The notes: generated by a model from the letters alone, not told the origin. 64,000 nucleotides of DNA from Hermodice carunculata (GCA_964020975.1 OZ026615.1:34402795-34466794), one strand, 5' to 3'; counted from the first letter of the stretch, positions 1-50,722 are shown. Made by a program: numbers and translations.

Positions 1-1900
1 ACTGGGGTCTCAATGTCAGTGTCTTTGACCTCTTCCAGTTTCAAGTGGCAGATGCAGAGGTTATGCGTGATAATTTAATCATCGTTTTGTGACCTTTTTT
101 AAAGCGTGTAGCACCATGTGAGGCCTCTCCCCCCAACAGATTGTCTGTGCTCTTGTGAAAATGATGAAAGTGATGAATGATCATGCAGAACCTTTTGAGG
201 ATATGAATGTAGTAAGGACATGGATAGTGTGCAATTTTAATACTGCAAATATCCGCTTGGTTGACACTTAGCTCTACAGTTATAGCAGAATATTTGAGGT
301 TTCCTCTGTATATCGTATATGCGAAGAAGTGCTTCAAAGTTTGTTAAAATAAATACATACATATATAAATGTTGGAAGAAAGATATGAGGGAGCCAGTTA
401 CTGGGTGGTAAATGATTACGATGAGCATGGTAGGAAGACATGGCCAATTCAGGCAAAAAACTTACTATTTCAATTTGTAAATGAATATTCATAGATTTCT
501 TAAAAAGTCGGGGATCCCAGTTTATTTTGAAGATTGTTTCAAGGTTAAAATATATTTGAGGCCATAGGCCCATAGTACAGGGAAAGTTAAAAGATTGTTA
601 CACTCAAGAGTGTAAGAAGCAGCAACAAGTCCGATGAGGTAAGACAGTACGGGTGTTTACATCTTTATTGAACCAGAGAAATGTATCTTGTTATTCACAA
701 ACAAAATATTCCTTTCTACTATAGCCAGATTAATGAGACTGAGGCCATAATTTGCATATTGAATCATGCTGGAGATCTGATCTACTGTACGTGCATAACA
801 TGAGCGACATAGTAAAATCAAGATGTTGCCCATTGTTATGCAGGCTTGTATGTCTTTTTATGCATTCAGGCTCAGTTGGAATTACTGCTGGAAAGCACTC
901 TTGATTGATTTATTGTATCCTTTGATGTTACCATAATTTTATGCAAGGTTTAATATATGAACTTGTTAATGTAACATACATGTAGATACATTGTATATGT
1001 ATATATATATACATGTATGTATTTGAATATTATATCTATATACATTTATATGCTAAGTTGTATTCTGATACTAGAAGAGAACATGGATGGCTTTGTACAC
1101 CCCACTGACAAGCTATAGACAATTGTATATTTCAATGTACTATGAGCCTATAGTCCAGAGTTAATAAAGTATATAAATCAAAGATTTTTTATGATTTCAT
1201 GACACTTGCGATATTGTCCAAGGTCTCCCACAAGAATTCAATGAAAAGGCACTGCACAGTCATATTGTAATGGCTAATAAGTGACTCCTTCGTGTGTGAG
1301 ACACAGTTATCCACACATGGAAGTTATAGGGTTAAAAAATACTTTCAGTGCAGTAGAAAACTTTTGCTCCTGTCGGGGCTTTTTGTGGGATTGTTTTTTC
1401 TGATATGACATTGGAGTGGACTTGTGAACTGATGGCCATGACAGTAAAGCCCTCTAGTGTCAATGTCACAAACTATGTGCTGCTGCCCAGTGGAGAGTTA
1501 ACACTTGGACAGACATATTTGTAGAACTGGAATGCAAAGTTTGTAATTATTTCCTCATGTCTATCAGTGCCCACCTTCTCTTGTTTCCTGCGTCCAATTT
1601 CTCTCCGTTAACTATCAAAATTGCCTGAACAAGCAAGACTGTGGTTAAGGAAAAGAGGTGTGTTTGATTCAATAATAGTGGGCAGACCCAAATTAATTTG
1701 TGTCAAGACTAAGGAGGGGGTGAATTTAACAGTGACAGATAAATTTAGTCTGGGGCAAAATCAAAATGTCAGCAAATTGGAGAGTTACAAGTAACAGCCA
1801 CTGCATATTACCATTAGAGCATTGGAGACCAATCCAAAGAGGACGATTCATGTATCTTAGATTACAAACTGCCTGCACTCATTGTGTTTGTTCTTACTTT
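1..1900. other. Non-coding stretch, nothing recognised
   Basis: AT-rich sequence with frequent ACATGTA words, a short TA-rich patch near 0.99-1.05 kb and an octamer-like ATTTGCAT at 750-757. The open frames here are short and have no recognisable protein or splice context. It is either 5' flank or an intron of the BBOX-like gene. Confidence 0.5.
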
Positions 1901-3400
1901 TCAAAGTGAAGCCAAGTTGACGTTGGTCCACCCATTGGTATGTAGTTAAGAGTCTGATGAATGGCCAGCCCGTTTGAAGACACAGCTGTAATTAAAATTG
2001 ATATGGGATGGCAAAGATCTTAATGAGGCGACGGAAGCAGGCAGGTGCCTTAGTATACAATACAGTGGCAACCCCTGTGACACCTGGTCAATTAATTCAA
2101 CTCTCCCTTGCTAATTGCTTAGCAAAACAAACCATTTAGGGAGATTGATATTGTGATTTCTCTACAGTAAATTGGCGGTTCTGGGCATCACTTCAATTTA
2201 CCGCGGCCAGCAGATAGGCCCCTCCAGGATCGAAGTGCGCACTCTTGAAAACATCAAAATTCCAAAGTTTGGGTGCAGGGAGCGTAGCAGGGCAAAGGTC
2301 AGATTGGAGATGTCAGTTTAATTGATTAATGATCCTGATAGAGGTGGGTAACAATGATTCCAAGGCATTCCTGTCTAGTTATTAGTTTTCATTTCGTAGA
2401 GCCCCGGGAGATTAGAGAATGAAGATCCTCAAACAAGCGCAATCTAGCCCAGATAATTGAGACAATTTGCATCTTCCTCTGTTTCGTGTCTCTGTTTTGT
2501 GAACACAGAGTGTTTTGCGATATTAAGAAATATGAAATTAAAGAGATAATTATGAGAGGATATGAGACCATTTGTCTTCATTAGGACCCAAGGGCCTCTG
2601 CCTGTGTTGGATTTTACCAAAGTGGGGTCACAGAATCTTTCACGAAGGGGACATCACATTTTGGGCGAAATATTGTTAGAGAAATATTAGCGTCTCCAAC
2701 GAAGGATATTCATCATCCTAACAGACAGCGCAGCCACATAATTTGCTTTGGAATCAAATTTACCCGGCATTTCATTTGCACTGATCAAAAATTTTGGGGC
2801 TGTTTTGTGGCTGAAGGTGGCACCTGATGTATAGGAAGCTCACTCGGGCCTGTCACACTTCACGAGGCGTCTGGCCAGTTTTACGGTCATCCCCTTTGGC
2901 AGACCTATGCAGGCTAATCCACTTTGGGAGTTGGCCTGCCAGCCCACAACCACAGCCAGGATATCATAACCTTTGTCAAAAGTGGCCTCTCGACCCGGGC
3001 TGCACCAATATTTTGCCATTTTGTGACATATCAGCTGTCTCCAACCATCCTCGTAGAGTACTGGGATTCACCGTCTAATAGAATCAGAAAAGAACACTTT
3101 CCATTTGGCCTGGGCATGATCATAAATAAAGCATCAAAATCGCATGTTGCAGCAGCAGAGGTTAGAGGTGCAGCTGCGAGGTGCACGTAAGTCATGAAAA
3201 AATAAGTGTAATTGTTAGCAATTTTGATTAGAGTTCATGGACCTTGCTAAAACAACTGGGCTGCTTGATTGTATTGCCGCAGAGCTGGCAGCTAGAAGGA
3301 GGGCAGGACCTCGTGCCACCCGGGCACTAGCGATGGCATGGGTTGCTTGGGTTCACAGCGCCAATGTCGTGCTCGATAACTCTTAAGCGTTGCCAGTATA
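1900..3400. promoter_or_regulatory. Candidate conserved non-coding / enhancer block
   Basis: About 1.5 kb of complex, non-repetitive, CpG-containing sequence that contrasts with its AT-rich surroundings. It has many homeodomain-type TAATTA/TTAATT cores, a PBX-HOX-type TGATTAAT at 2,323-2,330, a perfect POU octamer ATTTGCAT at 2,465-2,472 and a GCTAATTGC at about 2.11 kb. No frame carries a recognisable protein. Calling it regulatory is inference from composition and motifs; conservation cannot be tested here. Confidence 0.35.
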
Positions 3401-4560
3401 ACCACTGGTGTAAGGAATAAACTTTGTTGCCAGTGCAATATGAATGAAAAATGAAACCCAATCAATTCTCATCAGGTTGCGAAAGAAGCCACAATTTGTT
3501 TGTGGCAAAATCCGTTTCACAAAAGGCCAGTAAACATGATTTATTTCCTTGCTTCATTTCCCGCAGTTGATCTTGATCGCAAAGAAACCAAATATGAACT
3601 GTGCACAATTTGTTAAAACTATATAGAGCTAGCCTTTGAATGTGGCAATTGCTTGGAAAGGACACCACCAGTCAAAAGCCAGTCAACCATGTGCCAGTTA
3701 CACTTATTTGGGCCCAATTGTTTGGGCACTCAGTGAGCGTAACCGAGTATCTTGTCACTAAGTGTCAAGTACAATGGGGTATTTTTGTCTTGTTGCTTCA
3801 TGCATGCGGCACAGAAAAAAAGTGACAAGGTCACCACAGACTGGCAAATGGAAATAGCATAGGCAAATACACAGACGAACGAGAGGACGCGATAGATGTT
3901 CATTTAGATATGTCAAGTGACCATAATAGAAAAAGCAGATGGATCTTTAGAGAATTGGCATGAAAATCATGCTTTTGGATTAAGTTTCATTGAAAATCTT
4001 TTTACTATTGTCACATTGTAATCTTCTTGATTTTTATGTCGATATTCTACACAAAAGCCTTTTTGCTTTCCATTTTGGAGATTGTGTCTCTTGCAACACA
4101 ACTGTCTTGTTGTCAGTTTACATCACCAGAGGTTTGTAGTGATTTGTATGCTTTTTACAAGGAAGTATAATTGTGAAGGCAGTAAAGTTTCTTATTCATA
4201 CAAAACCCTGCTTGCAATTTTAATTATCATTCTTGAATTGAGCACTGGGTGCACTTAAGAAAAATATGATTATAAGATGTTATCAATATGATTTTGATTG
4301 GTCCATAATCAGTATGATTTTCATCAGTACAATATCAGTATGATTTTGATGAGTTCAATATTTAGTAACTATGTGCTTTTCCATATCTTCATTAATTTAC
4401 ATGGAATGTGTCATCAAGGTTTCCCTTTAGTAAAATGCTGCATAGCTTTCAGACTTTTGTTATTGTCTATTCACTTCACTTCTCATTCTGTGTCCTGCAA
4501 ATTATATTATTTCCTTTTTTTCTATTGTGTTGGGCCCCACGAGACGCCTGGGGTGTAGCA
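3400..4560. other. Non-coding stretch, nothing recognised
   Basis: AT-rich, with short near-repeats of a CAGTATGATTTTGAT-like phrase around 4.28-4.35 kb (three imperfect copies). No exon or transposon was recognised. Confidence 0.5.
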
Positions 4561-5000
4561 TGGATACCGTGATTTACATGTGTAATTCATGTCCAAAACT
4601 CAGGAATGTCTATTGCCACGTGCGACTTGCTGCTTGATTTATGTTACCAGGACACAGGGACAGGGAATTTCCTGTCAAAAGAGCCCTGCGCCCCAAGGAC
4701 AGAGGGTGCCACCGTGGATGATAAGAGCCATTTGAAGCCATTGATGCTAACGCCTGTACCCGGACTGCTGATGAGACGCATTCTGCAGCAGCCCCACTTC
4801 CATTGACCGCTGTGTCAAAGGATCACGCTGTGTAACACGCATTAGGTCCGCAGAGAGATTACGAGGATATCGTAAGAGGATCTGCGCTAATCACCAGCAT
4901 GTGTGGTCATTACATTGAATCAAAGGCTAGGACGGAATTACTTGATTCTCCAGCTATTGTTCAGTGTCATAATATCGTGATAACAGGATTTCAGTTTCAA
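4560..5000. promoter_or_regulatory. Candidate regulatory block with TCF-like and E-box sites
   Basis: A complex island of about 440 bp. Sites seen are CCACGTG (E-box type, near 4,616), GTCAAAGGATC near 4.81 kb, and ATCAAAGG at 4,919-4,926, which on the other strand is the TCF/LEF core CCTTTGAT. A short open frame (4,606-4,806, +) has no family resemblance. Regulatory function is inferred. Confidence 0.3.
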
Positions 5001-8000
5001 TTATGTGTTGTTCCTGTTTATTGTTATCTGCCAGATTTCTCTGTAATGTTTAGGTGGTGATATTCTTGGCTTTAACGGAACAGTGCACACCAGAAATTGT
5101 CTCTTATATGATTGATATTTTTTCGCTTGGCTGTGTTGAGGGTCTTCTGAGGAGAATGGGAATTTCAGGTGGCTCCATACACTCTGTGTTGTTTCTCATA
5201 TTTTCTGTGACCACTTGCAAATTTACAACATTTAATAATTTTATTCGGCACAGTGTTATTTCTGTTTCAATGGAGATTCATTTTCTAGGCTTCTGCATCA
5301 AAATAGATTTTCAACATGTCAGCTGCAAGAAATTGGGCAGACATTTTATTTGACTGAATATTATTTTCACCTTGCATGAAAATACATGTCTATGTATGAA
5401 TAAGACCATCCAATTCTATCACATTTCCTTGCATCAATGTTCACAGTAAATGCTATGACTCTAAGGTGCATACTTACATGCACTTTGCTTTCCATTGTGT
5501 CAACTAATTTATAAATTCAGAAGGAAAGTGAAACTGGCCAGAAATTTGGCTAACACACTTTCCCCATTGATGCTGTTTTCAGTTAAATGAATGCGTGAAT
5601 GAGAAAAAAAATATGTTGCAACACTTTTCCTAACATGCTGTTGGCTAAATTTGGACTTTTGATTATAAATTGCACAAAATTTATATAACCCACTTCATCC
5701 TGTCAAGAACATGTGAATAAGTAGGAAATATATAATTTTGTCTACTTCAAATATGCAAAGGCAACAAAGCCAATGTTTTTGTGTGGGTGTGGGCTAGGTA
5801 AATGATAGTGAAATCCTCATGCAAAATAATTAGACGGGTCACTGTTAATCATCATTGTCATCAAAGACAGTCTGGGGCATATACCAATTTAAAGTATAAT
5901 TTGCTTTTGTCCATTATTCCATATCTTGCCCTGACTTTCCTGTACATTTACCAGGGGTTGAGATGAGGATTGTATATCCAAACGCTTTATGAACAGATCT
6001 GTCGCTAAAGTATCAACAAACCTTATCAAGCATCAGTGTTAAATTAAATGCTGACAAGTCATCCCAGGCAATGCAAAAACCATTGACCAATGCCTTGACC
6101 CTGTCAGAATGCAGTGAGTTAAAACGGTTAAAAAGAAAAAGAAAAGTAGGGAAAATAGTTCAATATACAATCCTGGTAAGACCACAACAAATTTGCATCA
6201 TTGGAACTTTTCATATGCAAATTAAACAGTGCATGTAAATGGAATTCTGGGTTTAAGTGTGTAGTCAAGTATTGGTAAACAAAGAGGCCTTTTAATTGTT
6301 GGTGTGCTAATAATTAACATGCATCCTTTGCTGAAACTGATTTAATTTCCAATTTTCATATGAATGGATGTATTACACACAATTTGTAGGACAGGTCTTC
6401 AAGAATTAAAGGGAACTTCAGTCCTCAGGTAATATGTGGTGAAAAGAACACACCAACTGAATATGAATTTGACCAATAAAACTTGAACCTTGAGAAATTT
6501 GTCTTGGAGCTATAAAAAACAAAACAAAAACAAAACAAAAGATTTGAAAAATATTTTTTCTGAAGTACATGTACCATGTTCATTATGCTAGCACCAAAGT
6601 AGATAACGAGAAATGGAATTAATCGAGTGCACATATGTCACCAATATTTGAAAGCAAAGTAAACAGGACATTGTTCATGTGACATAGGACTATTTTTGGT
6701 GCTTAAAAGCTTAATTTTGAACTGAAAGATTGGTCTGCTACTCAGTATAGGGCAGGGAGCAAATGGGCATTTATCATTGAATTGTTCCAGGAATTGGACA
6801 ATAAGAGTCTCATATTTTGAGGTTTCTGTCTACTTGTGGACTACAGTGAGAATATTTGGGAGTAACTTAAACCTTTGCTGGTCAGAATAAGACTGAGTCA
6901 ATAGCTTTCCGTGGTGTCAGTTCAGCACATTTGCCAATCGAAGATATTGATCAGGATTTGCCGTCAAGTTAGGTTTTAACTACAATTCTTGGCAAAAACT
7001 CGTTTTCTATAAACATGAAATTTAAGACAAACCATTAAAAAAGAGAGAAATTTACATATTGGTGCCTTTGGACAAATTAGAGCAGGAGATGGTCAATATA
7101 TTTGGACAGGTGACATCAGGATAAACTCCCCCCACCCCCTGCCTAAAGTGGTACTCATCTGTATAAGTGCTGTTGTCATGCAGTGCAAGATATTTTGACT
7201 CACTTTTGTGAAGGGGTGAAGTTCAGAAGCTCTTGCCTGCTCATGTGGTTTATGAAAATAAGATACTTCTGCGAGTTATGAATATAATACATGTACATGT
7301 TGGTTTAAACTTATTTTATTAAGGCAATTGGAAATCAGGCACAGCCTATACAATTCCTCTTGCGAAGAAAGAAAAATAATAGAATGAGTACAGAGTACAA
7401 TATAAAAGATATTGGCACAGACCACAGGACACTACAATTAAAACCAGTATGCCGGTTGTTAAAACCACTGGACATCACAGATAATGGTCCAAGCAATAAA
7501 AAAATTGTCTTGACTGTAAGAGATGCCCAATAGATGGGACTAAGAAGTCCTCCCAGATAATAGAATATATTTTACAGAGTTTGAAAGTTTTAGAATGGTT
7601 ATTTTAGAAAAGTTTTGATGTTTGCCTGTTTCTGTACATGTCATGTCGTGTGTGCATGTAATATTCACACAAATTGGCGCATAAAACATGAAAATATCAA
7701 AATTTAAGTTTCATTGTTTGGAGGAAGCGTTTTGGATTCTACTGTATCACAAATGTACTTATGTCTCCAAGCTGCACATACATGAAAGAGTGACCCTCTC
7801 CCACCCATATGCTCTAAACTTCAGTCCTTGTCCTTTTTTTAAAAAAAAAAAAAAATTTTTTTACAGTTTTTGTTCATCAAACAAGGACCAGTCAATATCT
7901 TATTCATTGCATAGTAAGATTCAAAGTCTGCAGCTCCATGCAAGATGTCAGCAAAGTGTCAAGGCTTCAATGTCCTCACAGCCTTGCCTGGTGTGATATT

Positions 8001-8700
8001 GGATGATCAAGTTTGTGCTTTTGCAACATATGAAGAAAACATTGCATGTTGTTTTCCTTCATCAGCAGCTCTGATGTAAAGAAAAGGCTTCATTTCACCT
8101 CTGTCTTACTGTCCAGACAACTAACAATGAAAAACAATGTGCCTCCCCTTCTGCCCCCCCCCCCTGAAAAAAAAAGAATAAAATAAAATATAAATATAAT
8201 AAAAAAATCAAGCATTACAGATTTTGCGGGAAGATTATGTATGTGTATATCTTGGTTGTAACCTCTCAAATAGTTGAAGTACATGTAAAAAGCTGTCATT
8301 TGTTTCTAAGACATTGCATACTATGAGGAATCTGTGTTTTAGCAAGCACCAACCAGGGTATGTCCGTCCTATCACCAGCACACAAACAAATTAACAAAAG
8401 TTGGAATAGCAGAAGATGATTAAGAGTGCATAAATTTATTTCTTGTTTTTATGTGAAGTTTTGCTTAGTGGTTACACGGATGCTAAAGGCAGTCAAGTAA
8501 GGTCGAGTTTATTATGGCTAGGTTATCAGAATTAAAATAGTTTAAAGCTATCTGCGGGTTCCTGTGGTGGTATAAGAATACTAGTAACATTTAAATGGCT
8601 TTCTGCATTGATAAATTTCATGCATTAATTGTCTATTCTACACCAATGTGCTATAAACCGCAGAATTGTTTACTGAGAGATGTCAGTGGTTAAAACATAT
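5000..8700. other. Non-coding stretch with a decayed MITE piece
   Basis: AT-rich sequence. At about 6,880-6,915 it carries AGACTGAGTCAATAGCTTTCC, the core phrase of the TTAA MITE family found elsewhere in the window, without recognisable ends, so it is probably an old fragment. A facing A-run/T-run occurs near 7,838-7,861 and a C-run near 8,153-8,164. No exon was recognised. Confidence 0.45.
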
Positions 8701-9150
8701 TTCCCCCTGGAAACTTCTACACAAAAGGGTTAACTGCTGCCTGTGTTGACTGGACTATCTCGTTGCATGCACTTATCTTTGATCTGGGATGAAATTGAAC
8801 ACAAAAACTTGACCTCCCATCTGAGTCATTGTTGTGTTCAATGACAGTTTCACAACATCGCTTCAATCCCATGCATGTGTGTGCACAATCACACAGCCGC
8901 GTGTAAGTCCGCACACTTTTCTGGGAAGGGTCAAGAGCTTTGTAGAATGGTGGGCCCTTCCAATAGCCCTCAGCTTGATCCCAGCAGCTAGCAATTTGAG
9001 TGTTGAATGCTATGGCTAATGGAGCCTGTGGTTAAATAGGAGTGTTTTTGACAGGTAGTTATCAACGCTGATAGTAATCAACGCAGATCCGGCCGCTATC
9101 AAAGAACCCACCGTTGCCGTCTTGAAAGCACTAGCTTATACATGGTGAGA
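8700..9150. promoter_or_regulatory. Candidate regulatory block with GATA cluster
   Basis: Complex sequence between AT-rich flanks. Three WGATAR-type sites lie within about 45 bp: TTATCA 9,059-9,064, TGATAG at about 9,069-9,074 and CTATCA 9,096-9,101. The last overlaps CTATCAAAG, a TCF/LEF-like core on the reverse strand. Inference only. Confidence 0.3.
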
Positions 9151-12100
9151 ATTTCCGTGTTCGAACCCGATTTATCAGGGTGAAAATCCCTGCTGGAGGA
9201 AATTGCTAGTTTTGGTTGAGTGAATTACCACATTTTCACTGATTTCCATAAAAGAAAACGGTCTGCGGCAAAATTGCTAACTACCATATGGTCTTTTTGA
9301 AGCGAACATAATGTGGGATAAATGGGCGAGGACAAAGGACTGTTTTTGTTCTGACTGATTGCCAGAGAGAATCTATTGTCTTTTATTTTGTAAACAATGC
9401 CATGAAATTTGTTACAATTTGAGAGGGCAATCAGAAACTTGATATTTCCACCCTTATTATAAATTAGAGTTTCACTTTTGAAATTGAAACTAATTGTCAT
9501 AATGGTGCACCTGTAATAAATTTCACAGCAGGGATAACGAGGTTTTGTTTGAATCTAATGAGAAATCTTGTGTTGCTGCTCAGTCCATACTCTCAAGTTG
9601 TTGTTAACATTCAAGATACAGCCATATATCACTTGAATATGTTTATGATGGAACTGGTACTATGCTTTCTTGTTAATCTTTAATCCTGCTTTTTTTTTTT
9701 TTAATGTCTACTTGTGCTGATAGTTTGGAGAGATAAAAGTGTGGTTTACAACGACAAAAAAGCATTAAAGTATGCTGAAGTACTGTGAAGTATTTAGGGT
9801 AGCAGTGAAGATGGGGATACAGATACAATAAGTAGGGGCGATACCATGCAAGATAAAATGTTCTGGTGTGCGTTAATGTGTTGAATTTGAACAATACTGC
9901 AGAAATAAACTTGGCTCCCTCTGTGACCAGTCTTTGATGAAAAATTTTTGCAGTTTTTTCCTCTTTATTTGATGTACAGCTGAAAGATTTTTTTTTTTTT
10001 TTGCTATTGAAATACTCCAAATCAAAAGTGAGTTTCTTGAACAATAAATTTTGAGAAATATAACACTGGCCAATTTAAAGTAAGGTTGATGTGATTTGTA
10101 TGAGTGAAATGACTCAGAAGATCTCCAATTTTGAATCACATATTAAACCACTATGGTTGATGGATACGGCAATTTTTATATGTACATAATATACAAATAC
10201 ATGCAACTTTTTTTTCTCGCATTGAGATTGCAAGAGGCTGGGAAAAAATGTATATTGAAGTGTATAATATTGTTTTAGGCGTAACTGTCAAGGGCACAAC
10301 TTATGACAAAAGGAAATGGCCAGAGGGGCTGATGAGAATTTCCGCTGAAATTTAACAATTGAAAGATTGTTGCCATTACAGTTGATTCAATCTAATGACT
10401 AATTGACATTATTTGCAAAAAAAAAAGGTGGTTTTTTTTGTATGTTTGTCTTTTGTGATATATGTGATATATATCATGCACATACATCTTTATATACAAA
10501 AGCTTTATTTAATGACTTGAAGCAAAAAATTTGAAATTCATCCAGCATCTATTTATGAGATTCAGTTTGAAAGCATGGTATTTTATGCACAAGTTTGGAT
10601 CAGTTATTAGTTGAAATGTGATATGAGGTAATTTTTAGAGGTTTCAGTTGATACCAACTGGTATTAACAGTGCATGTTGACAGCGTGGATGACAGAATTT
10701 AGCATTTAATCTAAAATTCGTATTTGAAATATATACTGCTTTATTTTGTATAGGTCTGATGCATCAATTGACTTATAACATTTCAAGGTTTTTTAAATGT
10801 GATCACTTCAAAGTTTTGCGAGCATATAGTTGACAAGGTAACATGATAGGTATAATCATTTGCGGCTGAAAATTGCATCGATGGTGCCCCTTGCTTGTCT
10901 TCTTTTGTCCATTAAGCGTCTGACAAAACTCACCTGGAAAGTAGTGTTTTAGATGTGAAAATTACTATTAATAAACATGTAATGAATCAAATGTTGTACA
11001 ATATATTGGTTTCTTATTGTGATTGACTTTCCTGACAGAAAAAAAGGAAACCGAATGCCGATGTAAATGATGCAATAAACTGTGGAGTATAGGTCTGAAC
11101 AAAGAAAGCTGAACTTTGCTCACAGGATTTTCTGCATGGTACATGTACATAATGTGTACATCCATTTGCCAAATCCTGAGGTAGGAAAAGAAAGACCATA
11201 CAGGCAAAAGCCAGCAAAATTCTGTGATTGTTTGTAATTTTTAATCTTATGCTTTCCATCAAAATCCTTGATATTTTCCTCTTTACTTGATACACAATAC
11301 ATAGTTGCCAACATTTTGAGAAAAAATGTGAATGTGTAGTTTTAGATATCACAGTGACCTGGTGAGGAAACTCTGGAGCCAAACGGGGAGAATTTGGCAG
11401 AATGGATTCTCTCTGACAAGATGAAAAATAAACTCTGAGGAAAAAAATATCTATATGGTTTATGGTAAATTTTCTGGTCCATGTGCTTGAATATGTTTAT
11501 GTATTTGACCTTTGTTTTTTAAAAATTTTTTTGTTTGTTTGCGTGAGTTTTTTTTAAAAAAATTTTCGATAAGGAGGGGGGGTAATTCTTTTAAAAAGTA
11601 TGTGGAACTTTAGATGTTCAAATCACATATACACAGCAAATAAATGAGTTAAAAATTACTGTAGCTCAATGTCACAAAAGTTGCAGTGCTGGCTACACTG
11701 TGTTGTGTGCACACGGGGTTCAAAACACTGGTATAGAATAATTGCAGGTTCCTCGTAGGAGGGAGTGACAGAGATTGTCAATTTTGTTATATGGGTTGAT
11801 GATGATGCTGTCAGCAAGAAATAATGGAACATGGGCATGTGAATTGTACAGACATTCCAAGGAATGACACAAATGAAATATATTATGAGTAATTACTGGT
11901 ATTGCTTAACACTTAAGTTACATAATGGATGTCATAATCATTGTGTCTAGTCTCACAAATATTTCACACTTGAACGCCTGGTTTGAAAGAAAATTTCAGA
12001 TGTGAGAAATCTGACATAATGTTGGTTTCAAAGGAATATTAATGTTCATACACCTCGCAAAAATGTTTTGTTTTTTTTTATATTTATTTATTCCTTCATT

Positions 12101-12390
12101 CAAATAGTTTGTTGCTTATTCTTATTTATTTATTTATTTGTTTTTATGAATATATATATAATCATATAAGGGAGGGATACAATTACATGTATTTTAATCC
12201 CTGTGAAATATGCAGAGTTTAATTTAATCTGTGGTACAATGACTGCATATATTATGCTCTTGGTGTGTCATGCACGACAGAGATGAAAAGCTCAGCTTTA
12301 TTACCCTGATATAAAAATGGTGCAACTGACACTGATGTATTCATCTGATCAGCTTGTTGCACCATGCATCTTGTACAACAATGTGTTTAG
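9150..12390. other. Non-coding stretch upstream of first visible exon
   Basis: AT-rich sequence with homopolymer runs (poly-T near 9.69 and 9.99 kb, facing A/T runs near 11.52-11.57 kb), a TTTAT-rich patch near 12.07-12.15 kb, and nothing recognisable as coding. It is probably intron if the gene's missing exons lie farther left. Confidence 0.5.
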
Positions 12391-49500
<37,110 letters not shown>

Positions 49501-49984
49501 AAATGGATAAAGCGATCATACAATGGAGCCAAAACAACAGTAATTCATTTATATGCTTGCTGAAAGTAAGCCAAATATTTGTACAAAGGATGCATGATAA
49601 CACCATAGCATTCATAGCAAAAAAACCCAACATTTCAGAAGGTGCTAATACCCGGTGACATTTCAAGACTTGATATTTAAGTAAATACTTGTTATGTAAT
49701 GGACAGATGTTTTTACCTGTGTAACATAAGAAACATTTACTGTGTGATGGTACTGTGGTTTGCAGTGATTTACTAAATGTAGTCCACTTATTTATGATGT
49801 GGCAAGCAGACAATAAGTTTGATAAGCTGTTGATGCAGTGGTACATTGTGATGAATACTGAACTTTTATGGAAAGCCTGCTTTTCCTACAAGTAGGTAGG
49901 ATTTCAGAAATCATGATAGCAACATGAGCATTAGAATTGACCCTTATCTAATTTTGTGACAAGACAGATGTGGTAAACCCTTCT

Positions 49985-50095
49985 TACTAGTGTCAGATAT
50001 GTAACCCCTTCCATACAAGTGTCAAATATGTTAAGCCCTTCTATACCAGTGTCAGATATGTTAACTGTTTCCATACCAGTGTCAGATACATTTAT
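49985..50095. repeat. Tandem repeat, about 34-bp units, four copies
   Basis: AGTGTCAGATATGTTAA followed by a CCCTTCCATACC-like half; the fourth copy is partial. It lies in the presumed 3' UTR or just downstream of the BBOX-like gene. Confidence 0.88.
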
Positions 50096-50520
50096 GTGAT
50101 GAAAGTGCAGTTGTCAATCAAATACAAGGTCACTTGAGAGAGGTAGTGTTTACAGCAGATCTATACCATTGTGTCTGATTTTGTTATGGAATGAGTTAAC
50201 CTTTGTGTGGAAGCACATAGCAAAATGAATGGCGTCAACTGCTTGTTCATGTATGAAATACCATTCTTATGTGTGTTCTACATTAAATGTATTTAGAACA
50301 GTTGTAGTTTAAATGTAGTTTCAAGTAAGAACGGCATAGAACTAGAAAAGATTTGTTCAAAGACAAATCAGTCTGTGTGTTTTCAAAGCTTTGTAGGAGA
50401 CATCCACATTTAACTGCGATCCTGCTCACTTCCTGTGTTGCTGGGGCAACAGACTGATGCTTCCACCATGATCAGGGCAGATTTGTATCATACACTACAT
50501 AAACATCCATAAATAACACC

Positions 50521-50722
50521 TATTGATTACATAATGTTACCTCTGGACCACCATTGCCAAGACCTCTGTGTCTGGGCATGACGCGCAAGAAATCGAGTTG
50601 AAAAGCTTGCTACTCACAGTTGACCCTGAAACCTGTCGGTCCCGTGGTGCCATCTCTCGGTCCATGTGGAACTGATGGTGACATCTATGCACATGTGTCC
50701 CATATCATCCTTCCTATTTTGG
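50521..50722 (+). repeat. DIRS left inverted terminal repeat
   Basis: From TATTGATTACATAATG to about CCTTCCTATTTTGG. It matches the reverse complement of the right repeat through CCACCATTGCCAAGA, GCTTGCTACTCACA and CTCTCGGTCCATGTGGAA. The outer edge is set by where the internal complementary region's copy of it stops. Confidence 0.88.

Noticed and set aside
2827-3190. Overlapping open frames on the + strand as a gene
   Set aside because: Two frames compete over the same bases, neither resembles a known protein, and the complex sequence continues on both sides of the frames; a non-coding conserved block fits better.
7320-7600. Possible 3' tail of a LINE
   Set aside because: Some A-rich phrases and a TTTATTAAGGCAATTGG-like end suggested a retrotransposon tail, but no reverse transcriptase, second copy or target duplication is visible.
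9125-9190. tRNA gene or SINE because of GTGTTCGAACCCGAT (B-box-like)
   Set aside because: No A-box at proper spacing and no acceptor stem pairing could be found.
12317-12390. In-frame ATG at 12,317 as the start of the BBOX-like protein
   Set aside because: The residues before the YQRPHIVL motif do not resemble the family, two AG acceptors lie just before the conserved part, and a protein starting here would lack the catalytic HxD half.
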